Source of the DNA: UBA4722 sp041690995
Lineage (GTDB): Bacteria > Pseudomonadota > Gammaproteobacteria > DSM-16500
Assembly (NCBI GenBank): GCA_041690995.1
Contig: JBEPVM010000071.1
Span: forward strand, 1 to 5,727
Direction: 5' to 3'
Length of the DNA stretch: 5,727 nt
The translations under genes and the position numbers were made by a program. The notes below the pieces were generated by a model. The model saw only the letters and a list, made by a program, of their open reading frames with translations, had not been told where the DNA came from and made no database searches. Each line of letters begins with the position of its first letter. Position 1 is the stretch's first letter. This document shows, piece by piece, positions 1-5,727 of the stretch.

Positions 1-6
1 TTAATC

Positions 7-44
7 AGCAAAGTTAGTTGACGCAAGTAGCAAAGCTAGTTGAC
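7..44. repeat. Two-copy tandem duplication, 22-bp period
   Basis: The 16-base word AGCAAAGTTAGTTGAC (7-22) recurs as AGCAAAGCTAGTTGAC (29-44) with one mismatch, giving a 22-bp period. The six bases before the first copy do not match the end of a unit, so the array does not obviously continue leftward, although the window edge is only six bases away. It lies just downstream of the hemW stop codon. The first 59 bases hold nothing else I can support: no hairpin terminator for hemW and no convincing ORF. Confidence 0.6.
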
Positions 45-59
45 ATTTAATACATGTTC

Positions 60-1226
60 CTAAGACTCAATTTTCCTTGGTAAAAATAAACTGATGGTAT
101 CATTCAGAAATCGTTGCCCTAATTCTGTCGCACATAGGATGAGAGGATTATCGACTAATAATTTTTTCTCTTTCGCTACGATTAAAGCAGGTTCTAGTAA
201 AGTGATATCTAATCCAGTGCGCTCGTTAAACAAACACGCGCGTGCACCTTGAGTTAAGCGTAAGGCATTTAACATGAATTCAAAGCAAATATCATGTTGC
301 GCGAGGGCAACCTTTTGGGCAGTTAATTTTTTGGCAGGATCAAGGTACTCTTTAGGATTTTTGACTTGCCAATGTCGTGAGATGACTTGCGCTGTGCTAT
401 CCGTTATTTTACTGTGCGCGCCTGCGCCAATCCCTAAATAATCACCAAATTCCCAATAATTCATATTATGCCGAGAGTATTGAGCAGGTTTTGTATATGC
501 TGAGACTTCATAAGGATGTAAGCCCGCGTCAATCAGCAGGGCTTTTCCTTGTTCTTGAATTTCCCATAGAATCTCTTCTTCTGGTAAGCGTGGCGGTTGA
601 TGATAAAAAAAAGTGTTTGGTTCAAGCGTAAGCTGATACCAGGATAAATGCGGCGGATTAAAAGAAAGTGCATCCCGTAAATCACTCAGTGCATCTTCGA
701 GCGATTGTCCTGGTAAGCCATGCATTAAATCGAGATTAAAATTATCAAACCCCGCGTGTCTTGCACTTTCAATCGCGCGTAACGCATGAGCACGATCATG
801 AATACGCCCTAATGCTTTTAATTTATCATCTTGTAGGCTTTGAATACCAAGTGATAAGCGATTAATACCTGCCTGGCGAAAACCGATAAATCGCGCTTCG
901 TCTATCGTACCTGGATTTGCTTCCAGAGTGATTTCAGTATCAGGATTTATAGAGACTCGACTACGCACACCCGTTAGAATTTTATCAATTGCATCGGGTG
1001 AAAATAAACTGGGTGTACCGCCGCCGAAAAAAATACTGTGAATACTCCGCCCTTCAATAGCGGATAAGTTCTCGTCTAAATCTTGCAATAATGCAGCGAC
1101 ATATTTATTTTCAGGAATAGCTTCTCGCGCTTCATGCGAATTAAAGTCACAATAAGGGCATTTGCGCACACACCATGGGATATGGATGTACAAACTTAAA
1201 GGGATGGGGTTAGCGAAAATAGGCAT
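60..1226 (-). CDS. hemW: HemW, radical SAM heme chaperone (coproporphyrinogen III oxidase-like)
   Basis: This is a complete 388-residue cytoplasmic protein of the HemN/HemW radical SAM family. HemW binds heme and a 4Fe-4S cluster and is thought to pass heme to respiratory enzymes; it is not the true oxygen-independent coproporphyrinogen oxidase. The N-terminus reads YIHIPWC, and the cluster motif CxxxCxxC is formed by C19, C23 and C26. It is followed by DF, where true HemN has a fourth cysteine. GGGTPS (68-73) is the SAM-binding glycine motif, and HNMNYW (253-258) fits the HNxxYW motif that marks HemW. Length is normal for the family, and the start at 1226 places the IHIPWC block at the usual distance. 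The ribosome site is poor: GGG lies only about 3 nt before ATG, and AAGG is 12 nt away. The gene is divergent from the FecR-domain gene. Its usual gammaproteobacterial partner rdgB would lie upstream on this strand and is absent, replaced by the divergent gene. Confidence 0.96.
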   Translation of the reverse strand: MPIFANPIPLSLYIHIPWCVRKCPYCDFNSHEAREAIPENKYVAALLQDLDENLSAIEGRSIHSIFFGGGTPSLFSPDAIDKILTGVRSRVSINPDTEITLEANPGTIDEARFIGFRQAGINRLSLGIQSLQDDKLKALGRIHDRAHALRAIESARHAGFDNFNLDLMHGLPGQSLEDALSDLRDALSFNPPHLSWYQLTLEPNTFFYHQPPRLPEEEILWEIQEQGKALLIDAGLHPYEVSAYTKPAQYSRHNMNYWEFGDYLGIGAGAHSKITDSTAQVISRHWQVKNPKEYLDPAKKLTAQKVALAQHDICFEFMLNALRLTQGARACLFNERTGLDITLLEPALIVAKEKKLLVDNPLILCATELGQRFLNDTISLFLPRKIES

Positions 1227-1251
1227 ATACCCATCATACCTTAAGATGCGC

Positions 1252-1257
1252 TACAAT
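1252..1257 (+). promoter_or_regulatory. Possible -10 box for the FecR-domain gene
   Basis: TACAAT matches the sigma-70 -10 consensus at five of six positions and lies about 40 bases before the start codon, which would give a leader of roughly 35 nt. No good -35 element occurs 16-18 bp upstream, and there is no extended TGn, so this is only a candidate. On the other strand of the same gap, TATGAT (1238-1233) is a possible -10 for hemW that would start transcription almost at its ATG. Confidence 0.3.
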
Positions 1258-1281
1258 AGAAACCTACCAACTTATAGGAAT

Positions 1282-1288
1282 AGGGGAG
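1282..1288 (+). promoter_or_regulatory. Ribosome binding site of the FecR-domain gene
   Basis: AGGGGAG sits 9 nt before the ATG at 1298. It is a strong Shine-Dalgarno match and fixes that start, which is also the one that yields a complete signal peptide. Confidence 0.7.
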
Positions 1289-1297
1289 AAAATAGTA

Positions 1298-2182
1298 ATG
1301 GAAATACTTTCTTTTTTACGCAAAATAAAAAATATTTTTTTGATAGCCATACTTGCCAGCCATATTTCACCCTGTGATGCCCTTGCGTCAGATCAACTGA
1401 AAGTCATTGGCCAGGTTGTCTGGGCAAAAGGCACAGTGAAGGCGGTATTACCCAATGCAGAACCGAGAGTATTAGCGCGGCGCTCAGAAGTGTATGAGCA
1501 CGATACATTGACAAGCGACCCTGCTGGCACGGGCGAAATTGTATTTACTGATAATAGTGTATTATCGTTACGAGAAAGTTCTACCGTACAAATTGATCAT
1601 TACAATTATAATAAAGGAGTTGCAAAAGGCAAAGATACGTTTGTTATGAGTGTAGCAAAAGGTGGATTCAGAACAGTCACGGGCGCAATTTCTAAAAATA
1701 ATCCAGGCGGATACAAAGCAACTACCCCTGTTGCAATTATTGGTGTCAGTGGAACGCGTTATTCTATTTATTTTGACGCTGCTAAGAAAAGTATGGCAGC
1801 AAAATTAGATCAAGGAACTATTTTTATCTCAAATCCACAAGGTCAGATAAAATTACAAAGATGTATGGCGGGTGAAGGAGACTGCATCAATCATCTTTAT
1901 GCTCAAGTAAGAGGTAGGAATGTTGCGCCAGTTATCGTTAAACAGGAACCTGCCGTATTCAAAGTTGAACCACCATTGACAACAACGAATGGCTTTCCTG
2001 ATTCAGGCACAACCAGCCCTACCACTGAATCTTCTCAGCCAAACACAAGCACTACCACTGAATCTTCTCAGCCAAACGCAAGCACTACCACTGAGCCTTC
2101 TCAATCAAGTACAACAACTACCACTACCACTACTGACTCTTCTAAATCAACCATTATCGAAGGGAGTTTTTGTATTAATTAA
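1298..2182 (+). CDS. Exported FecR-domain protein with Thr/Ser-rich repeat tail
   Basis: This 294-residue protein is predicted to be periplasmic or envelope-associated. Residues 1-30 form a Sec signal peptide: a basic stretch R8-K11, a hydrophobic core 13-23, and ALA (28-30) before the likely cut. Residues 35-185 are a FecR domain, with the signature strings FTDNSVLSLRESS (83-95), KGGFRTVTG (121-129) and TPVAIIGVSGTRY (143-155). There is no N-terminal anti-sigma segment and no neighbouring sigma factor, so it is not a classical FecR sigma regulator. C189 and C196 could form a disulfide; C292 is third from the end. Residues 228-284 are low-complexity, with three 11-residue repeats (TTESSQPN core) and eight consecutive Thr (272-279), probably a flexible linker. 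Proteins of this kind often accompany CHASE2-type cyclases, as here, where the cyclase gene converges on it 26 bp away. The exact role is unknown; a periplasmic ligand or scaffold for the cyclase sensor is an inference. Confidence 0.85.
   Translation: MEILSFLRKIKNIFLIAILASHISPCDALASDQLKVIGQVVWAKGTVKAVLPNAEPRVLARRSEVYEHDTLTSDPAGTGEIVFTDNSVLSLRESSTVQIDHYNYNKGVAKGKDTFVMSVAKGGFRTVTGAISKNNPGGYKATTPVAIIGVSGTRYSIYFDAAKKSMAAKLDQGTIFISNPQGQIKLQRCMAGEGDCINHLYAQVRGRNVAPVIVKQEPAVFKVEPPLTTTNGFPDSGTTSPTTESSQPNTSTTTESSQPNASTTTEPSQSSTTTTTTTTDSSKSTIIEGSFCIN
2019..2117 (+). repeat. Three in-frame 33-bp tandem repeats in the FecR-domain gene
   Basis: Units at 2019-2051 and 2052-2084 differ at one base (A2045 versus G2078). 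The third, 2085-2117, is degenerate. Each unit encodes an 11-residue Thr/Ser/Gln/Pro segment. The near identity of the first two units at nucleotide level points to a recent duplication. A Thr-codon tract of ACA/ACT/ACC (2111-2134) follows directly. The unit length is a multiple of three, so gain or loss of units would keep the frame. Confidence 0.85.
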
Positions 2183-2208
2183 TTTCGCGTTAGCGACTCA
2201 TTAATACG

Positions 2209-4413
2209 CTATTTCTTAACATGCGTATAAACCCCATCCCAATCATTTGCGGGTGGGGTTTTCTGAAACTCAACCAGTCGTTCCAAGTATAAAGAATATA
2301 ACCGTACATCAGGATATTTTTTATTTAATGCTTCAAATACTTCACGGGCTTTTTCCCATTGTTGAGCAAAATAAAAATTTAAAGCTGCTTGGCTGAGTTC
2401 AAGCTCTTGTCGTAATTCATCTGTTAGTTCAGCTTGCTTACAAACGACTTCATACAGTGCCACACCGTTATTTTTACCTTTGACTCGTACTTTATCGACT
2501 AAACGAAATACGATTTTCTTTTGATTCATTTGAGTTGATTCAGTCGTCAGAATATGCACCCCATAATATTTTGTCAGTGACTCAACCCGTGAGGAGAGGT
2601 TCACTGCATCCCCCAGCACGGTATAATTAAGACGAAACCTTGAACCCATATCGCCTACACTCATCATGCCTGTATTTAAACCGATACCCATATTAATTTC
2701 TGGCCAATGACGCTCGGCTAATATTGGTTTTAATCGAACCACCTCTTTTTGCATATCCAAGGCTGCCAGCAATGCATGCTCTGCATGGTTTTTATCTTTT
2801 AAAGGCGCACCCCAAAATGCCATGATAAGATCACCGATATATTTATCAATGGTTCCATGATATTTGAAAATAATTTCCGTCATCGGTGTAAAAAAATCAT
2901 TTAACATATCTTTTAATTGTGAGGCCAACATGCCCTCAGAAATTGTTGTGAAATTACGAATATCTGCAAATAATACCGTCATGTTTCTATCTTCCCCGCG
3001 CAATCCATAATGAGTCGAGGACTTCAGCATTTCATCAATATGTTTTTTTGGCACATATTGGCCAAACATTTCTTTTAATCTTTCGCGGCGGCGCGTTTCA
3101 AATAAATAACCATAGGTGATATTAAAAATAGCTAATAAAAAAGGAAATACCATTGGAATAAGAATATTAAAAATAAGATTTGTTTTTTCATTTAATTGAT
3201 TATTAAGATAGATCATGATGACTGGGATAAAAATACTTAATAAAATAAGCGGAAGTGGGCCTAAATAGGGAAATACAATAACTAATATCAATCCTAAGAT
3301 AAATGTTAAAATGATTTCTGCTCCTAATGACCAGGCTGGTTTTTGAAGGAAATCATTTTTTAAAATACCATCCGCTACTGTCGCATGAATTTCAAGGCCT
3401 GGAAAAGAAGTTTGAATGCTCGTTGGTTTTAAATCTCCTAAACCGACAGCAGTCGAACCTACAAAAACAATTTTTCCAGCAAATGCACCAGGAGGAATTT
3501 TATTATTTAGCACATCTCCCGCTGAAAAATAAGGGAAAGCATGCCCTCGTCCACGAAATGGAATAAGCACTTGTCCTTTATCATCTGTCGGAATAATTGT
3601 TTTTCCAAGCTGTACGCCTTCCAAGCGGACGGAATCGCTATATCTTTCTGTAATCAAACTCACTTTCTGTAATAAATATATTCTTACAGCTTGTAACGCA
3701 AGCGATGAATAAAGGCCATCTTTATAGCGAAGCAGTAGCGGCACTCTTCTCATAATGCCATCTTCATCCGGAAATATATTGATAAACCCGACATTTTTTG
3801 CGATCACTTCTAATGTTGGATTAACACCCAGTACGCCACGCGTTATGAAGAAATACAAATTCTTCTCTGCGGAGGTTGTCAATGTTAATAAAGGAGAAGG
3901 GATAGCGCCTTCTACATAAGGAGATAACAAAAAACTAATGCCAACAACAGAATCGCCGTGGCTTAAGCTGGTTGCAAATTTAATATCATTATCAAAATAA
4001 GGCATCACTTGTTTTAATGCTGTTTCAAAAGGCGGGTTCATAAGATGCTGTATTGTCATCTGGTTAAAAACACTTTTCGCAATATTAGCCTCTTCTCGAG
4101 TAAAAATCATATCGAAAGCAATAACAACCGCGCCTTGCGCCTGGATATGATCCACTAAAGTGGCGAGCTTATAACGCGGCCAAGGCCAACGGCCTTCTTG
4201 TTTAAGGCTTATATCATCAATATCAACAATGGCAATAGATGTTTTTAATTTTTTATGATGAGGCGTGAGTAATTTGGCGCGTAATTGTATATCATAAGCA
4301 AGATGTTCAAAACGGCCAACCCAATGTTGAACAGAGCGAATGGGCGTTATCTGCAGCCATAGCGCCAGCCCTAATAATAGGAGCCCCAAAATAATTGGGA
4401 TACGCTTGTTCAT
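2209..4413 (-). CDS. Membrane-bound CHASE2-class III adenylate cyclase
   Basis: This 734-residue inner-membrane protein is predicted to make cAMP from ATP in response to an envelope signal. Topology is consistent with a cytoplasmic N-terminus: transmembrane segment about 5-22, periplasmic CHASE2 sensor about 30-355 (markers DIDDISL 64-70, PWPR 77-80, AFDMIF 99-104, GKIVFVGSTA 313-322, and PGLEIHA 338-344), then three transmembrane segments near 364-382, 386-403 and 412-432. A linker GQYVPKKHIDEML (451-463) leads into the cyclase domain, 475-656. Metal-binding aspartates are D484 (FADIRNF) and D528 (GDLIMAFWG); K524 and T598 are the adenine-selecting pair of class IIIb enzymes; N605 and R609 are the transition-state residues. 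All are present, so it should be active and ATP-specific. Residues 670-710 resemble a TPR helix pair, and the tail PPANDWDGVY (720-729) is the usual end of this family. AAGGA six bases before the ATG supports the start. It is divergent from tgt and convergent with the FecR-domain gene. Confidence 0.93.
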   Translation of the reverse strand: MNKRIPIILGLLLLGLALWLQITPIRSVQHWVGRFEHLAYDIQLRAKLLTPHHKKLKTSIAIVDIDDISLKQEGRWPWPRYKLATLVDHIQAQGAVVIAFDMIFTREEANIAKSVFNQMTIQHLMNPPFETALKQVMPYFDNDIKFATSLSHGDSVVGISFLLSPYVEGAIPSPLLTLTTSAEKNLYFFITRGVLGVNPTLEVIAKNVGFINIFPDEDGIMRRVPLLLRYKDGLYSSLALQAVRIYLLQKVSLITERYSDSVRLEGVQLGKTIIPTDDKGQVLIPFRGRGHAFPYFSAGDVLNNKIPPGAFAGKIVFVGSTAVGLGDLKPTSIQTSFPGLEIHATVADGILKNDFLQKPAWSLGAEIILTFILGLILVIVFPYLGPLPLILLSIFIPVIMIYLNNQLNEKTNLIFNILIPMVFPFLLAIFNITYGYLFETRRRERLKEMFGQYVPKKHIDEMLKSSTHYGLRGEDRNMTVLFADIRNFTTISEGMLASQLKDMLNDFFTPMTEIIFKYHGTIDKYIGDLIMAFWGAPLKDKNHAEHALLAALDMQKEVVRLKPILAERHWPEINMGIGLNTGMMSVGDMGSRFRLNYTVLGDAVNLSSRVESLTKYYGVHILTTESTQMNQKKIVFRLVDKVRVKGKNNGVALYEVVCKQAELTDELRQELELSQAALNFYFAQQWEKAREVFEALNKKYPDVRLYSLYLERLVEFQKTPPANDWDGVYTHVKK
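2229..2262 (+). terminator. Terminator-like hairpin for the FecR-domain gene, inside the cyclase 3' end
   Basis: AAACCCCA (2229-2236), a single bulged T (2237) and CCC (2238-2240) pair with GGG (2251-2253) and TGGGGTTT (2254-2261) across a 10-nt loop, ending in a run of four T. It begins 47 bases after the FecR-domain stop codon and lies within the antiparallel cyclase coding sequence (around residues 718-729). The U-tract is short and mostly paired, so strength is uncertain. The opposite strand has only a three-T run. A second, weaker stem TAGCG/CGCTA (2191-2195/2207-2211) lies in the gap between the genes. Confidence 0.45.
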
Positions 4414-4419
4414 ACATCA

Positions 4420-4424
4420 TCCTT
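4420..4424 (-). promoter_or_regulatory. Ribosome binding site of the cyclase gene
   Basis: Read on the minus strand, AAGGA lies six bases before the ATG at 4413. It decides this start: the other nearby ATGs (ATGATG just upstream) are out of frame. Confidence 0.6.
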
Positions 4425-4436
4425 AATAAGCCGCAA

Positions 4437-4445
4437 TGCTATAGA
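4437..4445 (+). promoter_or_regulatory. Possible extended -10 promoter for tgt
   Basis: TGCTATAGA has the TGn extension followed by TATAGA, which matches four of six -10 positions. Transcription would begin near 4452, after the upstream ATG at 4450 but before the better-supported start at 4474. No clear -35 element is visible, as is allowed for extended -10 promoters. The whole divergent control region is only about 60 bp, so it probably overlaps the cyclase promoter. Confidence 0.3.
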
Positions 4446-4463
4446 GTACATGATATCTTTTTT

Positions 4464-4467
4464 AAGG
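4464..4467 (+). promoter_or_regulatory. Ribosome binding site fixing the tgt start
   Basis: AAGG lies six bases before ATG 4474. The in-frame ATG at 4450 has no comparable site and would add eight residues (MISFLRRK) that other Tgt proteins lack. Confidence 0.55.
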
Positions 4468-4473
4468 CGAAAA

Positions 4474-5628
4474 ATGCACACGATATTTAAAACAGAAGTG
4501 ATTAAAAAGCATTCTTCTTTACCCGCAAGAGTCACAAAAATCACGACACCCCACGGAGAAATCACCACGCCTGCTTTTATGCCTGTGGCTACACGCGCTT
4601 TTGTGAATATGCTAACGCCTCACGATTTAACTCATACGGGTAGTCAAATTATTTTAGGCGGCAATACTTATCACATGCTATGTGCGCCTGGCATGGATAT
4701 ACTTCAATGTGCAGGAGGGATGCATCGTTTCATGGGGTGGGATAAACCCATGCTGACAGACAGTGGTGGATTCCAAATATTCAGTTTATCTAAAAATAAT
4801 AAAATTTGTAAAATAGATGCGTCAGGCGGACATTTTAAACATCCCATCACGGGTCAAGTGATTCATCTCACGCCCGAAACCTCAATTAGCGCTCAAAAAA
4901 TCATTGGCGCAGATATTATCATGGCGTTTGATGAATGCACGCCTGAGACGGGTGGCAGAGAAGCTGCATTAATTGCTTTAGAAAGAACGCATCGTTGGCT
5001 ATATGAATCTATTGCGATACATGAGAAAAATCCGCAATCTACGTATGGCTTTAAACAAGCCTTATTTGGCATTATTCAAGGGGGTAGTTTTTTAGATCTA
5101 CGCGAAAAAAGCACACGAGTGATTGTGGATGCAAACTTGGATGGTATTGCAATTGGCGGCGAAATCATTGGGTTTGATATGCAAAAAACAGTAGAAGTTA
5201 TTGATTGGGTGCGACCCATGCTCCCTGAAAATAAAACACGTTATACGATGGGCGTTGGATTGAATCCGCAAGACTTAATTGATGTAGTAGGAAGAGGCAT
5301 TGACATTTTTGATTGCGTGGGGCCGACTAGAAATGCGCGGCATGGCACGCTTTATTGTGGGAAAATCGTAAAAAAAGACGCATGGCTTGCTTTTGAAGGC
5401 GAAGAAAACTATAGCAAAATTCTCATCAAAAAAGCGGTTTTTGCCAGAGATGAAAGACCGATTATGCCAGATTGTCTCTGTTACACTTGCAAAAATTTCA
5501 CACGCGCTTATTTGCATTATCTTTTTAAGCAACAATCCATGGTCTATTTTAATTTAGCCTGCATTCATAATATTTCTGTGATGCAGAGGGTGTGTGAAGA
5601 AATGCGGAAGCTTATTCTGGCGACTTAA
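4474..5628 (+). CDS. tgt: Tgt-family queuine/preQ1 tRNA-ribosyltransferase, divergent base-binding loop
   Basis: With the start at 4474 the protein has 384 residues, close to the usual 370-390. Tgt swaps guanine-34 in the wobble position of tRNAs with GUN anticodons (Asp, Asn, His, Tyr) for a 7-deazaguanine base on the way to queuosine. Visible motifs: DSGGFQIFSL (96-105; base and proton Asp D96), FDECTP (152-157; D153), GIIQGG (199-204), YTMGVG (257-262), and GIDIFDC (275-281; nucleophile D280) with PTRNARHG (284-291). The zinc site is C334, C336 and C339 (CxCxxC) with H365. The fold and chemistry therefore look intact. However, the loop normally GG(L/F)(A/S)VGE reads GGEIIGFD (228-235), replacing the Leu-Ala-Val and the Glu that shape the preQ1 pocket. 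PVGT is PVAT, and LGNT(Y/F)H carries an extra Gly. It stands alone, without queA upstream or a yajC start in the 99 bases downstream. It may be a paralogue with different base preference, for example queuine salvage; tgt is the family name and does not assert the substrate. Confidence 0.88.
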   Translation: MHTIFKTEVIKKHSSLPARVTKITTPHGEITTPAFMPVATRAFVNMLTPHDLTHTGSQIILGGNTYHMLCAPGMDILQCAGGMHRFMGWDKPMLTDSGGFQIFSLSKNNKICKIDASGGHFKHPITGQVIHLTPETSISAQKIIGADIIMAFDECTPETGGREAALIALERTHRWLYESIAIHEKNPQSTYGFKQALFGIIQGGSFLDLREKSTRVIVDANLDGIAIGGEIIGFDMQKTVEVIDWVRPMLPENKTRYTMGVGLNPQDLIDVVGRGIDIFDCVGPTRNARHGTLYCGKIVKKDAWLAFEGEENYSKILIKKAVFARDERPIMPDCLCYTCKNFTRAYLHYLFKQQSMVYFNLACIHNISVMQRVCEEMRKLILAT

Positions 5629-5681
5629 TTTTTGAAATCACGACTCATGCGCAAAAATCGAGAATGTTTATTATTTAACTG

Positions 5682-5723
5682 TGTCATTCCCGCGAAAGCT
5701 TGTCATTCCCGCGAAGGCGGGAA
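5682..5723. repeat. Palindromic intergenic repeat, one truncated and one full arm pair
   Basis: TGTCATTCCCGCGAA occurs twice, at 5682-5696 and 5701-5715, offset by 19 bases. In the second copy TTCCCGC (5706-5712) pairs perfectly with GCGGGAA (5717-5723) around a GAAG loop, giving a 7-bp GC-rich stem. The first copy breaks off after GAAAGC and lacks its right arm, so it looks like a truncated unit. Such GTCATTCCCGCG palindromes are common as dispersed intergenic repeats in several proteobacteria, including intracellular ones. No T-run follows within the window, so it is not a typical rho-independent terminator, though it could help end or protect the tgt transcript. Bases 5629-5681, between the tgt stop and this element, hold nothing I can identify. 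Confidence 0.7.
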
Positions 5724-5727
5724 CCTA

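Noticed and set aside
14..46. Ten-codon minus-strand frame (MSTSFATCVN) downstream of hemW
   Set aside because: It is too short to judge, has no ribosome site, and is formed largely by the duplicated repeat.
40..66. TTGACA at 40-45 as a plus-strand -35 box
   Set aside because: No acceptable -10 box lies 16-18 bp downstream, and transcription would run antisense into hemW. The hexamer is partly part of the tandem duplication.
1335..1341. Run of seven T in the signal-peptide region as a phase-variation tract
   Set aside because: Such runs are expected in AT-rich coding sequence encoding hydrophobic residues; nothing else supports slippage.
1162..1377. 71-codon plus-strand open frame across the hemW start and the fecR-like start
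   Set aside because: It overlaps the conserved N-terminus of hemW and the signal peptide of the FecR-domain gene, has no recognisable motif and lacks a ribosome site.
1364..1378. Possible lipobox (ISPC, residues 23-26) in the FecR-domain signal peptide
   Set aside because: Proline directly before the cysteine does not fit the lipobox consensus, and the following ALA gives a good signal peptidase I site instead.
1989..2204. 71-codon plus-strand open frame rich in Leu, Pro and Gln
   Set aside because: It is the out-of-frame reading of the 33-bp repeats in the FecR-domain gene; repeats with a length divisible by three keep all frames open.
3327..3566. 79-codon plus-strand open frame
   Set aside because: It lies wholly antisense to the conserved CHASE2/transmembrane part of the cyclase and has no supporting motif.
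4450..4473. Upstream ATG at 4450 as the tgt start
   Set aside because: It lacks a good ribosome site, adds eight residues not typical of the family, and would sit at or before the likely transcription start.
5275..5535. 86-codon minus-strand open frame
   Set aside because: It is antisense to the nucleophile and zinc-binding region of tgt, whose conservation accounts for the sequence.

Overview
The window looks like a piece of an AT-rich gammaproteobacterial chromosome. The HemW and class III cyclase proteins are typical of that class. The A/T-rich codon use, very short intergenic gaps and a GTCATTCCCGCG-type intergenic palindrome at the right edge fit a host-associated lineage such as Legionellales/Coxiellaceae. 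That placement is an inference from style, not a database match.

There are four complete protein genes and no RNA genes. From the left: a 59-base non-coding edge with a near-perfect 22-bp tandem duplication; hemW on the minus strand (60-1226), a radical-SAM heme chaperone; a 71-bp divergent gap; a plus-strand gene (1298-2182) for an exported FecR-domain protein with a Thr/Ser repeat tail; a minus-strand gene (2209-4413) for a membrane-bound CHASE2-class III adenylate cyclase, convergent with the fecR-like gene and only 26 bp from it; a short divergent gap; a plus-strand tgt-like gene (translation start best placed at 4474, end 5628) for a queuine/preQ1 tRNA-ribosyltransferase; and a 99-bp non-coding edge ending in a palindromic repeat that runs out of the window.

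Functionally, the middle pair is the coherent unit. The FecR-domain protein has a Sec signal peptide and should lie in the periplasm, where the CHASE2 domain of the cyclase should also lie. This suggests an envelope sensor feeding a cytoplasmic cAMP output. The two genes are convergent rather than co-transcribed, and the only terminator-like hairpin serving the fecR-like gene lies inside the 3' end of the cyclase coding sequence.

The most unusual protein is the Tgt homologue. All catalytic and zinc residues are present, but the segment that in ordinary bacterial enzymes reads GG(L/F)(A/S)VGE and shapes the preQ1 pocket reads GGEIIGFD. The gene is also not beside queA or yajC. A paralogue with altered base specificity, possibly queuine salvage, is a reasonable hypothesis. 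hemW appears to be an ordinary housekeeping gene. I found no mobile element, CRISPR array or clearly novel multi-gene system.
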